Positions 35,000 through 46,187 of a stretch of 64,000 nucleotides of DNA are shown piece by piece. The notes under the pieces are model-generated. The model was not told the origin of the DNA. It made no database searches and saw nothing but the letters and a program-made list of their open reading frames with translations. How positions within the stretch are numbered: position 1 is the stretch's first letter; every line of letters starts with the position of its first letter. Location: NCBI GenBank assembly GCA_002633005.1, contig NMRA01000151.1, positions 285,337 to 349,336 on the forward strand, in the 5' to 3' direction. This DNA comes from Phoronis australis (lineage: Eukaryota > Phoronida > Phoronidae). A program made the position numbers and the translations under genes.

Positions 35000-36940
35000 A
35001 ATCGAGCCAAGCAGTGCATAGTTATTGCAATTTTTGTGGCGAAATTTGGGTCACTTGTTTGGATCGGTTCGGCCATCTTGGACGACAGCGGAATAAGTTA
35101 CGAGTTTAAAACTTAGTATAAATTATTTTCGCCAATAATTTACGGTAAAAATTAGGGAGACATATCTTTACTTACTATTCTGCGCGATTCACTAGTTTTC
35201 ACCAAATTTAAGCATCGCAGTTCTTACTTATTGAGTGATAAAAGTGCTGAGAATTCCCGTTGGACTTAGTCTCATTTCCGGCGGCACCGACAACATGGCG
35301 ACTTTTGCTGAACTGAAAGGCATGTTCAACCGGCTACTTTGTAATTTATGAAGATTTAACGTTGATACATTTTGACAAACGCTGCTACAAAAAAGGAACT
35401 CTGATCAATTTTCATGTTTTTGGGCAAAAAATATTAGGAATATTCTAATTATTTTACTGTGAATTTCCCATTCAGGTGATCTTACACTCGGCTAAAAAAA
35501 GTTGAAATATTTTTTGAAATGTTTTTTTTGTTTGACAGCCAACTGCTCTTCAAGGCTTGATTATGTACCACAAAATGATTCATATTTCTCTGAATTTTGT
35601 GGCAAATTTGTGCTTTGAAGTCGTGTTTTGTAACTTGTTGCTTTCTTTCTTCAGGTTATCAACAGAAGGCAATAGTATTATATGAAGAATCTTAATAAAA
35701 GAAATAGGCTATGTTGGATTGTGAATCTTCAAGCCTCCAATCCTTGTAACTTGCAACTTCATATTTTTTAAATCATGGTTGTGGAATTCTGGTGTAAGGA
35801 AATACTAGTCAGTCGCCATGGTAATAGTTATGTGCATGCAAATTAGTAGTCAAGAAAATTTTGTGCAGTTGGATACCATTTGTAATGCTTAATGATCTAA
35901 AGTACTGTGCATTCAAGGTTACTTATGCTAAAAGATTGGATCATTTTCGCTTACACATTATGGTTACTGTACCGAGATTATTTCAGTTTTGACTGATGTA
36001 GGGTAGATATAACCCTCAACTACCTTGAAAGTCTTTCACTCTAGAAAATTGAAAGGTCACTTCCTTCGTACTCACCGCTTAAATAAAAAATGATAACATT
36101 TTGTATTGGACTTATCATCTTTGAGCTATATCAAGAAATGGAATTGAAAGAACGTACGCCAGGGATTAATTATCATATGAAAGAAGCAAAATTTTGGAGG
36201 GTTGATCAATCTTGTCAAAACTGAGGGTTTTTTGTCTAGTATCTTTTCTTGCCAGTGCCTTGGATGATCTGCTCAATGAAGATGAAAATAAATTTGTGTC
36301 ATGTTTGAGGAAGTTAATGATTATATCAGTGGCGTACATGTACATACGTAACAGCTATAGACTGTTGCCACTGCATGGGTGGAACATAGAAAAAGTAGTT
36401 AGCCACAACACAATTACATGTAATGTGACTGTTTTTGACTGAGATAGAAATGAAGACCTCTTTTACATAAGATACGTTATCATCAAGGAAACTTTTTTCT
36501 CATCAGTACAAAACATGCATCTCATTTATTTTTCCAATCTTTTAGTTATCTCATAACTGAATCAGAAATAGTGAAATCAGTCCTCAGCTTGGCACAGCAA
36601 TTCATTACAATGCGACTTCATTTTGGCAGTACAGGGGAAGATGTACCACTGAAGAAGGCACCCCTTCAAGTGATCTAGCTGTACTGAAATAGAAAATCAT
36701 TCAGTTGAAGGCACTGACACAAGCTTAAAAATCATAGTTAGTCATTTAAAATACTCCAGTAACTTGTTAAAATTCATGAAAATTCACTTCCTAACTCTAC
36801 TTGAAATGAAACTCTTTCACTGTGCAAAATGGCCCTAAAAATAGATATGATGTGATCAAAAGACACTGCATTATTTGTTTACTTGGCTGCCATGACAAAT
36901 CACGTGGAAGTGGAAAAATCCACAGCTTTCATCAAACTTT
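35000..36940. other. No gene established
   Basis: Around 35,060-35,350, YY1-like words (GCCATCTTGG at 35,071; ACATGGCGAC at 35,293) and a short ATG frame (MATFAELKG) suggest a possible transcription start. No splice donor or continuing exon supports it. Confidence 0.3.
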
Positions 36941-36949
36941 GTATCTTTT

Positions 36950-37450
36950 GCGCACTCAACTCTGGTTACATTTGTATTGCGATTGGTGCATTATTTAGAG
37001 GGGGTGGTGTACTCATAAAACCGGGCGAAAATTTTTCTTTTTTCTTGACGTAGAAATTTCCAATTAATTTTAAATTTTACAAAAAATAGGACTTCTAATA
37101 AAAATAAAAATTCTTCGTCAATATTCCAAAAATTTGACCATATTTTCGCACACAAATAACCTTCACACCCCTTCGTAAGGACTATCCTATGTGGGCAAAC
37201 TAGGTCACTGCCGGTATGCCGTCCATTTTGGGTGGTTGGTGAATTTTGAGCTCAAGGTCGAAATTAAACGTCCCGTGGAGTATGAAAATGCAGATGAAGT
37301 CCCTGAAAAGATTTGGAGATAGTATACTGAGTGTTTCTGGACCTGTTAATGTGAGTTTTGTTTGATAGGTTAAATTTTCACGCGCGTTAAAATTTTTTAA
37401 ACGTTGATGTTCAGCACGGCAAAATCACCGACACGCGGAAGTGACGTCAC
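36950..37450. repeat. Dispersed repeat, copy 1
   Basis: Direct, diverged copy of 38,680-39,120. Shared words include 'cgattggtgcattattta', 'aataaaaattctt', 'ccaaaaatttgac' and 'cacgcgcgtt'. A partial inverted copy with 'ttcttcgtccgg'-type words lies at about 37,540-37,745. No coding content. Confidence 0.65.
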
Positions 37451-38067
37451 CAGCCAATATTTCAAAAGCGGTTTTAGATACACTCACATAACGCTTTTGC
37501 GCACGTCGGGGACATGTGACACTTGAATGCAGTTCAGTCCAATATTTTAAGGGGAGGTTGGCCTATAAAGAACCGGACGAAGAATTTTGAAAAAAAAATT
37601 TTAACTTGTATTTATTTTGCTCTAAAGTTGAAATTTAACAAAATTTTTATGTTTAAGGACGAAATTAAAAATTCTTCGTCCGGAAAGTGAAAATTTGACC
37701 TTTCTTTTATATAAAAACATTTAATGCACCCCCCCAGCTGGTGAATCCAACATGCGCAAAGAGCTGAAAAATGCCTACTTGTCGGTGCCGCGGTTTCACG
37801 AGACTGGGATTCCTGAACCTGGACCTTCATTCAAAGGTGGAATTTCACACTTTAGTGGGCAGAGAGGTCAGACTCATTTATTGTACGTTTAGAACGTTTA
37901 TTTGAGAATCTGTTACTTTACTTTTTGTAGCTTAAGAATGTGAAGTTTAACTAATAAAAATTTTTGAAAATGGAACTTGGTACATTGAAAATGACCCATC
38001 CAAAAACAAAATGGCCGACTTCGACCGCCCTACTGAAAGATAGGGGGTTCGAATTTCTGGACCTTCT

Positions 38068-38372
38068 CAGGGGCGGATCCAGGATTTTGAGTTAGGGGGG
38101 GCAGGGCACAGGAATAACCAGAATTTCAGCAGATGCGCGCACCCACCCTAAAATGTAGGGATGTAGGGGTCTCGAATTTTTGGCTTTGCGGACCTTTTGA
38201 CTAAAAAAAACGGTAAATGGGGTTTGTTCAAGGCCTATGTATTGTTTATTCACGCCGAGCCCTGCCCCCTGGTTGCTCGCATATACTAGTCAGCAATTCG
38301 CACCCAAACTGCCAAATGCTATTTGGTAGAATTTCAGGTCTCCCTTGCCCCCCCCCCCTAAATCCGCCACTG
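38068..38372. mobile_element. GGCGGATC-type MITE, both ends present
   Basis: Left end GGGGCGGATCCAGGATTTT, right end CCTAAATCCGCCACTGC: imperfect terminal inverted repeats around about 300 bp without coding capacity. Superfamily not determinable by eye. Confidence 0.7.
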
Positions 38373-38679
38373 CTTCTACTAGAAGCAAATGGAGGACTAA
38401 AAAACCGGAAAACGGTTCCGATAAGGGATTTCCAATGCAAACCTGGACTAAAAACTCATAGGCATAAACTGTAATGTGTTCGACCACAGTCTGATAACCA
38501 CTTATCTTGAGTTCGCACCGAAGGAGCAGAGAAATTGCCAAAAATAATATCGAGTTGTTTCGAGTGCCCAGGTTTTTTTTACTTACAATGTAAGGAATGT
38601 TCTATTTATTTTAAAGTGAACTGCAGCTGGAAATCCACAGACAGACTTCAAAAGCGTCAAACTTTATCTTTTGCGCCCC

Positions 38680-39120
38680 CAAGTCGGTTACACGTGTATA
38701 ACGATTGGTGCATTATTTATAAGGGACGTTGGGGTCTCAAAATCGGACGAATTTTTATTTTCATTTTTATGTAGAATTTTTTATTTACTTTGAAAGGTTA
38801 CAAATAAGACTTGGTGAAAAAATAAAAATTCTTGGTCCGGATTCCAAAAATTTGACATTATTTTCATATGAAAAACCTTCGTATCCCTTCATTGGCTCTA
38901 TCAATGAGGCAAAGCTGTGCTGTCCGTTTTGCGTGTGGCGAATTTTAAACTCAAGTTCTAAAGCAAACGTTGGTGGAGTATGAAAATATAGTTAAGTCAG
39001 TGCAAACATTTGGAATTAGAAAACTGGGTGTTCCTGGATGTATAAAGTTGAGTTTTATTTCACAATTTAACTTATCACGCGCGTTTAGCATTTTTCAGCT
39101 TGGATGTACAGCACGGCAGG
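38680..39120. repeat. Dispersed repeat, copy 2
   Basis: See 36,950-37,450; same orientation, about 1.7 kb apart. Confidence 0.65.
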
Positions 39121-39124
39121 ACTA

Positions 39125-41060
39125 GTAGACGCTTCAGAAAGGTTTCTTGCGTACCTTCACCTGGCAATTTTATTTTTACGTTTACCACCTCATTTATATG
39201 TGTACTTTTTAAATGTAAAACGTGCAGAAGTGTAATTTGTCAGTAAATTTGGTGAAACTGACAAAATGTTGAAATTTAGAGTTCCTGTACAATGAATCAT
39301 TTTTGATAAGAATATTGCTTCAGGAATTTTAACAGACACATTTAAAAATTGTTGGTGATGTTAAATTATCGAAATAGGTCAAAATAGCAGTAAAATGAGC
39401 TTTGTAAAAATCCTACCTTTAGTAACAATTACATGTAGCGGACCATTCAGATGTTTACACTAAATATGTGGAATTCAGGTTCTGAAGCTGTTTCAGATGA
39501 AAGAGTACGAGAAGAGTGGTGCCATTTTGTTCAAAAAGTATGATAAAGTAAGATTTGTGAAGAAATAGTAGGGAAATGTAGCACAAAAGCAGACCTCAAC
39601 ATTAGATTAGTTTTCGCGGACTTTGACCAGAGATACTCAACCCATATCCCAATCAGGGCCAAAGAAAGGTAGCAATTGAACAGAAATTTCCTTTTTGTGA
39701 AAACTCTGGCCCCCTCATCCACCAACAGTTTCCCCCTCCAGCCTCTCCACATTGAAGTAATCAACACAATCAACACACTTGAGGTGAGTCTCCATAAAGT
39801 TGTTTAATTCCATGTTCATCAAGACATTCAAGAGGCCCAAAAATGGAATACTGATCAACATTTACCAGGTTATTGGAGTTTTATTATGAACCCCCAAATT
39901 AATAATTTAAGCCAATTGCAGGTTTCAAATAATTCAATAGTATACAAATATGTCATAAGAATTGCTGTGAAGTTGATTTTTGAAAAGTTAATGAATTATT
40001 GACGCCTTCTACTTGTTAATGGTGATGTTCATAGCAAATGCTGTTTTCAGTGATCTTTTTCTTAAAGGTTGAGTTGGTAACGAGATGTGTCTTTTAACAT
40101 GTGTCTGATTTGATAAAAGCGGATGCAGTTCCATTAAACAACACTAGAAATATCTACCATACCCTAAGTTTATTACGTTGTCCACATGCTTATATAGATT
40201 TTACTCTGCGCTCGATTTGGCGACCTGCGTTTGATACTTGCAGTGGCGACTTGGAATTTTTACCAGGTCGCCTCTGCAAAAATCAAAATCAGATTAAAAT
40301 TCCCTCTAAATTCGTTTCAAAGTACGTGTTGACTTCCAAACATTGAATTACGGTACTAACAGTTTATTATCTTTCATTGTTCGGTTGATTTCGTGAAATT
40401 ACGCATTTGCCGCCGCGCTTAAATTACGACAGGAAGTTAAGAGAAAGAATTTGGAATTGTTCGGTAAAATCAGAGCAGGTCGGCGGAATTCTCATCGCCA
40501 GCCCATGCTGTCTTTTGCGTCCTATGTTCGTTCCAGTTCCTGGGGCAAACGCAGTTCCTCAATATAACTTTTTACACTAGCGACATTTAGCAAGCTGACG
40601 AAGTGTTACATGTGACTTATTTTGATTGAAAAACAGATCATAAACTCGCTCTTCCAGGCGTCGTTCGCCGCTTTCACCCCTTAAAAGGAAAACATGTCAT
40701 TGCCAAGTCTCCAATTGAACTCGCATGCATACGTGACACGACAAATGATGCGCTGAAAACTTACTAATTTTAGTAATGCAGGCGGAGAGATTCGTGCTAT
40801 ATGAAAACGATTACTTTAAACTTGAGTTCATATTGCATCATGTTTGAGACGGCTCAACTCAGTTCAGGCGTGTGTTCATTAACGCTAGAGCCTAGGCTAG
40901 GACCTAGCTAAAATCTAGCCAAAGTCAGGTGATCTCATTTAAAATACACGGCAATATCTCACGTAATCTCGTAAAGTCTTGCTTTTTGGCGAGGTCCTAG
41001 CGTTACTGAACGGGAGGCTGTTTTATCCGCTCAGTAGTTTATATCCGCCGGAGCGGCTCA
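39125..41060. other. No gene recognised
   Basis: Intergenic AT-rich DNA. 'cgacctgg'-type words recur near 40,220-40,270 and 41,280-41,350 but form no clear repeat unit. Confidence 0.4.
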
Positions 41061-41074
41061 CATCATGTCGCAAG

Positions 41075-41142
41075 TATAAAAAGTTATTGAGTGACTTAGT
41101 CGCGTTTACGTCTCGGCAGGAGCACTTAGTTAGAAAATGAAG
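41075..41142 (+). promoter_or_regulatory. Candidate promoter and minimal first coding exon
   Basis: TATAAAAA at 41,075-41,082. About 55 bp later comes ATG AAG followed at once by a consensus donor (GTAAGC, 41,143). TATA spacing, a short leader and a two-codon first exon are a common layout for genes of secreted proteins. No downstream exon was identified, so this is only a candidate. Confidence 0.3.
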
Positions 41143-41645
41143 GTAAGCCTACACGTAGACATTAACGGGGGAAGTCGGAGGAGTTGGTGACGTTACGGCC
41201 ATCCGACCTTTTTTGATCGACAAACTTTTCGGATATGAGGATACGAAACCTCAGAACTGATTTGGACGCCCGAGATTTTCAGTTTTGGCGACCTCAGATT
41301 TCATTTAGCGAACTGGGATTTTCGCCAGGTCGCCAAGTGCGATTTGGCGTTTAGCTAAGTGCGGAGCGCTGTAAAGCAAAAGAAACATCAATTGTGGAGT
41401 GATTTGTTGTGTCAGTTCACACAGTACCTGCCATTCAGGTTTTAATCTTAAATGTTGTTTTCAATTGTTCAGACCAAACGAAAAAGCAATGTAATCTTGG
41501 TTGCACTGCTGGCAGACAGGTTAACGAAAATTCTTCATTTACATTAAATTCAGTACAAAATGACCTTTAAAGGAAACCAGTTTTGTTAAAATGCATTCTC
41601 AAATGATGCACTTTCAACGAGATATCAATTTTTACAAATGATCAA

Positions 41646-42538
41646 AAAAAAAAAAACGGACCGTCGCCGCACAAATAAAAAAGTTCATGTTCGTTCAGCG
41701 TTTCGTCTATTCATTAGACATCATCAGGATAATTATATACAAAAGACAGCAAGTGCCAACACACAGGTAACATCCATGAAGTGAAGTAAGAGATAAGAGA
41801 ATAATACTATGTACCTGGTCATCACCATAGTCGCAGGGTCACTGAGCTCTGCATGTTATTCAGAGAATCAGTAGCATGCTGGTCCTGAATGGCCAATGAC
41901 TCTTTAATATACAAAAATTCCTTGACAAGTTCTCTACAGATAATACTAATTAAATTGGCTTGGTAATTGTTGCTAACACAATGCCTATAAATGTTGCTTT
42001 TCTCGGAGGTGTGATGTTCTTTCAGTAAACTTTCCAATATGCTCTGTAAACTGAAGTCATCCATCCCTTTATTAAACAATAGAATGTTGTTTACAGGTTG
42101 AATGTAACAACTGTAAGGAATTCTATATCAGACTCACACAGAGACGCCTCTGTGACAGGCTGAAAGAATATCACACCTCAGAGAAAAGCAACATATGTAG
42201 ACATTGTGTTAGCAACAGTCACCAAGCCAATTCAGTTAGTATTATCTGTTGAGAACCTATCAAGGAATTGCTGTGCATTAAAAAGTCATTGGCCATTCAG
42301 GACCAGCATGCTATTGATTCTCTGAATAACATGCAGAGCTCAGTGTCCCTGCAACTATGGTGATGACCAGCTACTTACTATTCTCTGAATCTCTTACTTC
42401 ACTTCATGGATGTTACCTGAGCTGTATGTTGGCACTTGTTGTCTTTTTTATATAATTATCCTGATGATGTCTAATGAATAGACGAAACGTTGATTAAACA
42501 TGAACATTTTATTTGTGCGGCGATTGTCCGGTTTTTAA
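41646..42538. mobile_element. Two Penelope-like element 3' ends, head to head
   Basis: The left arm (minus strand, about 41,646-42,060) and right arm (plus strand, about 42,080-42,538) are diverged inverted copies. Both encode GIY-YIG endonuclease sequence: right arm CNNCKEFYIRLTQRRLCDRL then EYHTSEKSN; left arm KEHHTSEKSNIYRHCVSN then LYIKESLAIQDQHA. The Penelope CxxC...YI...R...EH pattern is visible. The outer ends share 'attagacatcatcaggataa' and 'caaataaaa(a)' sequences. No RT domain remains. Stops in the right arm and loss of the Gly of YIG show it is dead. Confidence 0.82.
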
Positions 42539-42729
42539 TCTTACTATGACCAGAAACTGATGTAATTACAGATGATCAGAACGTAGAATGCAACTATTCG
42601 TAATTCTAGGCTAATTGACTGATGATATTCTCTGAATTTTTTTATTTTTCCATACCTTGAAACATTTATGTGAAAAACACTCCGACGCATGCAAGCGCAT
42701 AAAATAAAACAGCATAGTTTGATAGTTGT

Positions 42730-43050
42730 CTTTTTAACAGAAACCTATTTGTCAATTTTCATGAAAATCCATTGGTAAATTTTGAATAGAGACAAACGCA
42801 AAAATTGGCTTTAGGGGGCACAGTAGTATCCAAATCGACTCAAGACTCGTTATCATTTGTCGTCAGCTCCGTAGCAGCAAGTCTGCTAAATTTAGTAAAA
42901 TTCATTCAAAGGTTAAAGCGCAGATTAGGCCATGGACGCAAAAATCGCGAATAGTCGAACCCGTCCGAAAATCAACGTCAGCCGCGGTCTTCTCATCAGA
43001 GACACATTTGCAAATTTTCATAATAATCATACTCAACACGTTGATCAGGT
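42730..43050. repeat. Dispersed repeat array E
   Basis: Units of the CTCF-like-motif family: 'ggctttagggggcacagtag' near 42,807, 'gccatggacgcaaaaatcgc' near 42,930, 'catcagagacacatttgcaa' near 42,995. Confidence 0.6.
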
Positions 43051-43059
43051 TCTTGTTCT

Positions 43060-45415
43060 GTGAAACTTCTCAACTTATTTATCTCGAGTCCGAGGCCATT
43101 TTTATGGTCCTCAGTTGACGGCAAGATTCGCCCACTGTTGTCGACAACATTTGCATTGCCGCCATGGCACCTTCAGTTAAGGGTCGCTCAGCCTCCGGTT
43201 GCATTATCCCAGTTGTCCAAGATATCTGATTTTGAAGTTTGACCCCTGTTTTTTTGGAGCCGTGTAGAAACTGAGTTTAACTTGGACACAACTTGTACAA
43301 AATTAGTCATCAATTCTGTAAATATGTAGAGAATTTGAGAAAAAAAGTTACAGAGTATTTTTCAATGTCATTACACCCTGCGCATGTGCGTTTTCAAGTG
43401 ACCATAAACGATCCATTCTGCATGTTTTTGAATCTGGGCCCCCTAAGACGTCTTGATGAAAGCCCCTAAGGATAAATCCGGCAATGATAGTTGACAAATG
43501 CTGTCTCAATTGTTCTCGTTTTGGCATATTTGCCTTGCCTTTGTTTTCGTTCGACTGCCCTTATCCCCCAGCCATACCCATTGGCGGTAGCCACGGAGGT
43601 TTCAGCCACAACAGCTGAAAATTATAGGCGGCACGTATCTTCTTGGTTCCCCCACTTCTTGCGTCCTTATTTAAGGGGAAGGAGAGCTGCCTCATAACTT
43701 CTTGGATGGAAAGCGCAGGCCCCACCCCTTGCCCTCTTTCTACCAAGTCCTTGGAACGTCTGTGGTTTTGTATGTAATTGCGACTTCACTGAATTGTTGT
43801 GTTCTTCACATTTCAGCGTATCTAAGCGTGATACTTTACGTGCAGCAAGTAAGCGAAGTATGTTGCAGTAAGTTCGTGTTACACATCAAAACTAACAACT
43901 TTTATAACTAGTAATAGAGACTTCCAGGTAATCTGTTTTGATGGGGAAAAACGTACGGATACCCTGTGATGTATCCAATTATTTCGGATCACTTAGAAGT
44001 GCGCTTTCTTGACTTCAAAATGGATAACTAAGTCTCTACTATCTAAATTTTGGCTAGATTCCGAGAGAAAATATTACACGTGTAGTAAGTGTCCTAGTTG
44101 ATCGTGGCCGTCAACAGAGTGCGTATAGTTTTGACATGTCAAGTCAAGAAAAATATAATGCAGTCGGCGTGTATCCAAAACATTCTACGCTGATGATTCC
44201 GCAAACTTATATTGGTCTTTTTCACAACATAAAAATACACTGCAATCTTAAGAACCCGTCTCTCCGCTGAACTTTTGGACACGTAACTATTACTAAATGT
44301 CCATTAAATGCGAAGGAGAGCGCTGAACTGATATAGGTCATTCGCATAAACAATAAACTATTTGACGTTTAATGTATAAGTAAATGCATTGATAAGACTG
44401 TTTTCAAATAAAATGCAACTGTGGTCATGAGTGTATGAAATTTTGCGCGTTGGTCATTAAAAAGGATATACGTAATCTGTTCTACTACCATAAACTCAGT
44501 TTAAGGGTTTATTTCCTTGTTAGGATAGACGTCTTGATGTTACCAGTGTTGAAAGTTGTTAAACAGGAAAATATGTTGTGCTTTTATTTATTTTATTATA
44601 AATCGGTTATACCTAGCAAAGCTTCCAGTCAAGATAAAGCTTCATATCAGCCTGTTTATCTGGCTAAAGAACGAAAATCGAATTCGTTGTTTTACTCTCA
44701 TTGTGATACAATTCTATTTCTGTCGCTAACTCAAGTCACAGGCAATGCGTTCGTGCGTCATTTTCGAATTCGCGATTTCAGGGTTGACCAACCCCAGTAA
44801 GGGTTTTGTTTATTGGATTATTATTTTGAAGTTTTCGTTGGTAAATTTTATTTGAGAGAAATAAATGCGATGCTATTGATAAAATTACGGTGCTGCGAGT
44901 TCAAGGTGATCGTGGGGCAAGACGACTTATTAGACTTCTGATACCCAGATATTGCCACTTTCATGCATTAAAAGAGTTTTGCATTTACACCTGGCTTGCG
45001 GTCTTGAAGAAACTCTCAAGATGAATATTTGCGTGTTTGGTGTTACTGCACTCCAGTTATAGAATTTTAACTTCATGTCCTCGTTTACCGTAAATGAGCT
45101 CAGGGCACATTTCTGTGTCTTAATGCTATCGCTGAACCCACAGTATCAACACAACGTCATCTGAAGCCAACACAGCAATCGGTCGTAGTGCGTGATATTC
45201 CCAAATTCTATCGTCCAGGTTACCACCCATGATCGGCTTACCGCCCACCCCCTGTTTTTTAGATTCACAATTTAAGCGCCCTGGGCGGTAACCCGGACGA
45301 GTACGGTAGTGTACAGGAGCTTCGAGGCGCTTTCAGTCGAAGCTTGTGCTAACAACACATAAAATCTCATGCGTGCACCCGCGGGAGGGTGAATGAGCCC
45401 CCCTTGGGCGAAATG
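43060..45415. other. No gene recognised
   Basis: Open frames at 43,491-43,697 and 44,435-44,800 carry no recognisable domain. No repeats noted. Confidence 0.4.
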
Positions 45416-45423
45416 GATATTAG

Positions 45424-45915
45424 TTTGAGCGATAATATAACGTGCATCAACTTCGTTTAACAGTTTTGTTCTTTCTTAAAGTGACTATTATCTACAAACG
45501 AACACTAAAGTTTTTCAGAAAACAGAACCCGCCACACAGCAGTCGTTACAGGTTAACAGTGAAACACTTCAGGTATAAAAGCCAGCAGAGCTACATGGAT
45601 AAGATAAACGTAAAGCATTAACTAAATTACTTACTGGAGTTTTCCGCTTAACCTAGCCAATAATCCCTCTGAAGTGCAACACAACGTGAGGAGAACCAAA
45701 ATTCGAAGTGACTGCTACAAATGACTGCTCAAGCTAAAAATCATCAAAAGGTACTCTGAGTGGTTAGATTACAGTGGTAACATATACTTAGCCATAAAAG
45801 AATTACTTAGGAGCGGGGGTAGACCTCAATTACGATGGACTCTGGAAACGCACATAAAACGCCCCTAGTGGACATTAAGTATTTTATACTAAGGACTAAT
45901 GCTCCTTCATTAACA
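45424..45915 (-). repeat. BEL/Pao 3' LTR
   Basis: About 490 bp. On the minus strand it begins TGTTAATGAAGGAGCATTAG. It contains 'caggtataaaag' on the plus strand and aligns to the interrupted LTR at 53,481-55,349. Confidence 0.75.
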
Positions 45916-46187
45916 TCCCCCGAAAGCAGGGCACATACATAAAAATACGAATATCAAATACAATTGACCACATGAATGTTTGACTTAACAAAAGCGTTGG
46001 TCCTCCATAGGAAGCAGCACCACATCTTGTGAACTGGTCGCTTCAGTATCCCGTCCAGTGCCTTGTCCTCGAAGCGGCGTAAACGAACGACCACGACTGT
46101 ACACAAGACATTAGCTCGGCCGATCAGCCACTTGTTACGTGGCAAGTTGTCGTCATTGATGATAACTGCATCACCAAATTACTTGCA

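Noticed and set aside
35293-35349. Short ATG frame (MATFAELKG) as a first exon
   Set aside because: It reaches a stop within 18 codons and has no consensus donor; kept only as a remark on a possible transcription start.
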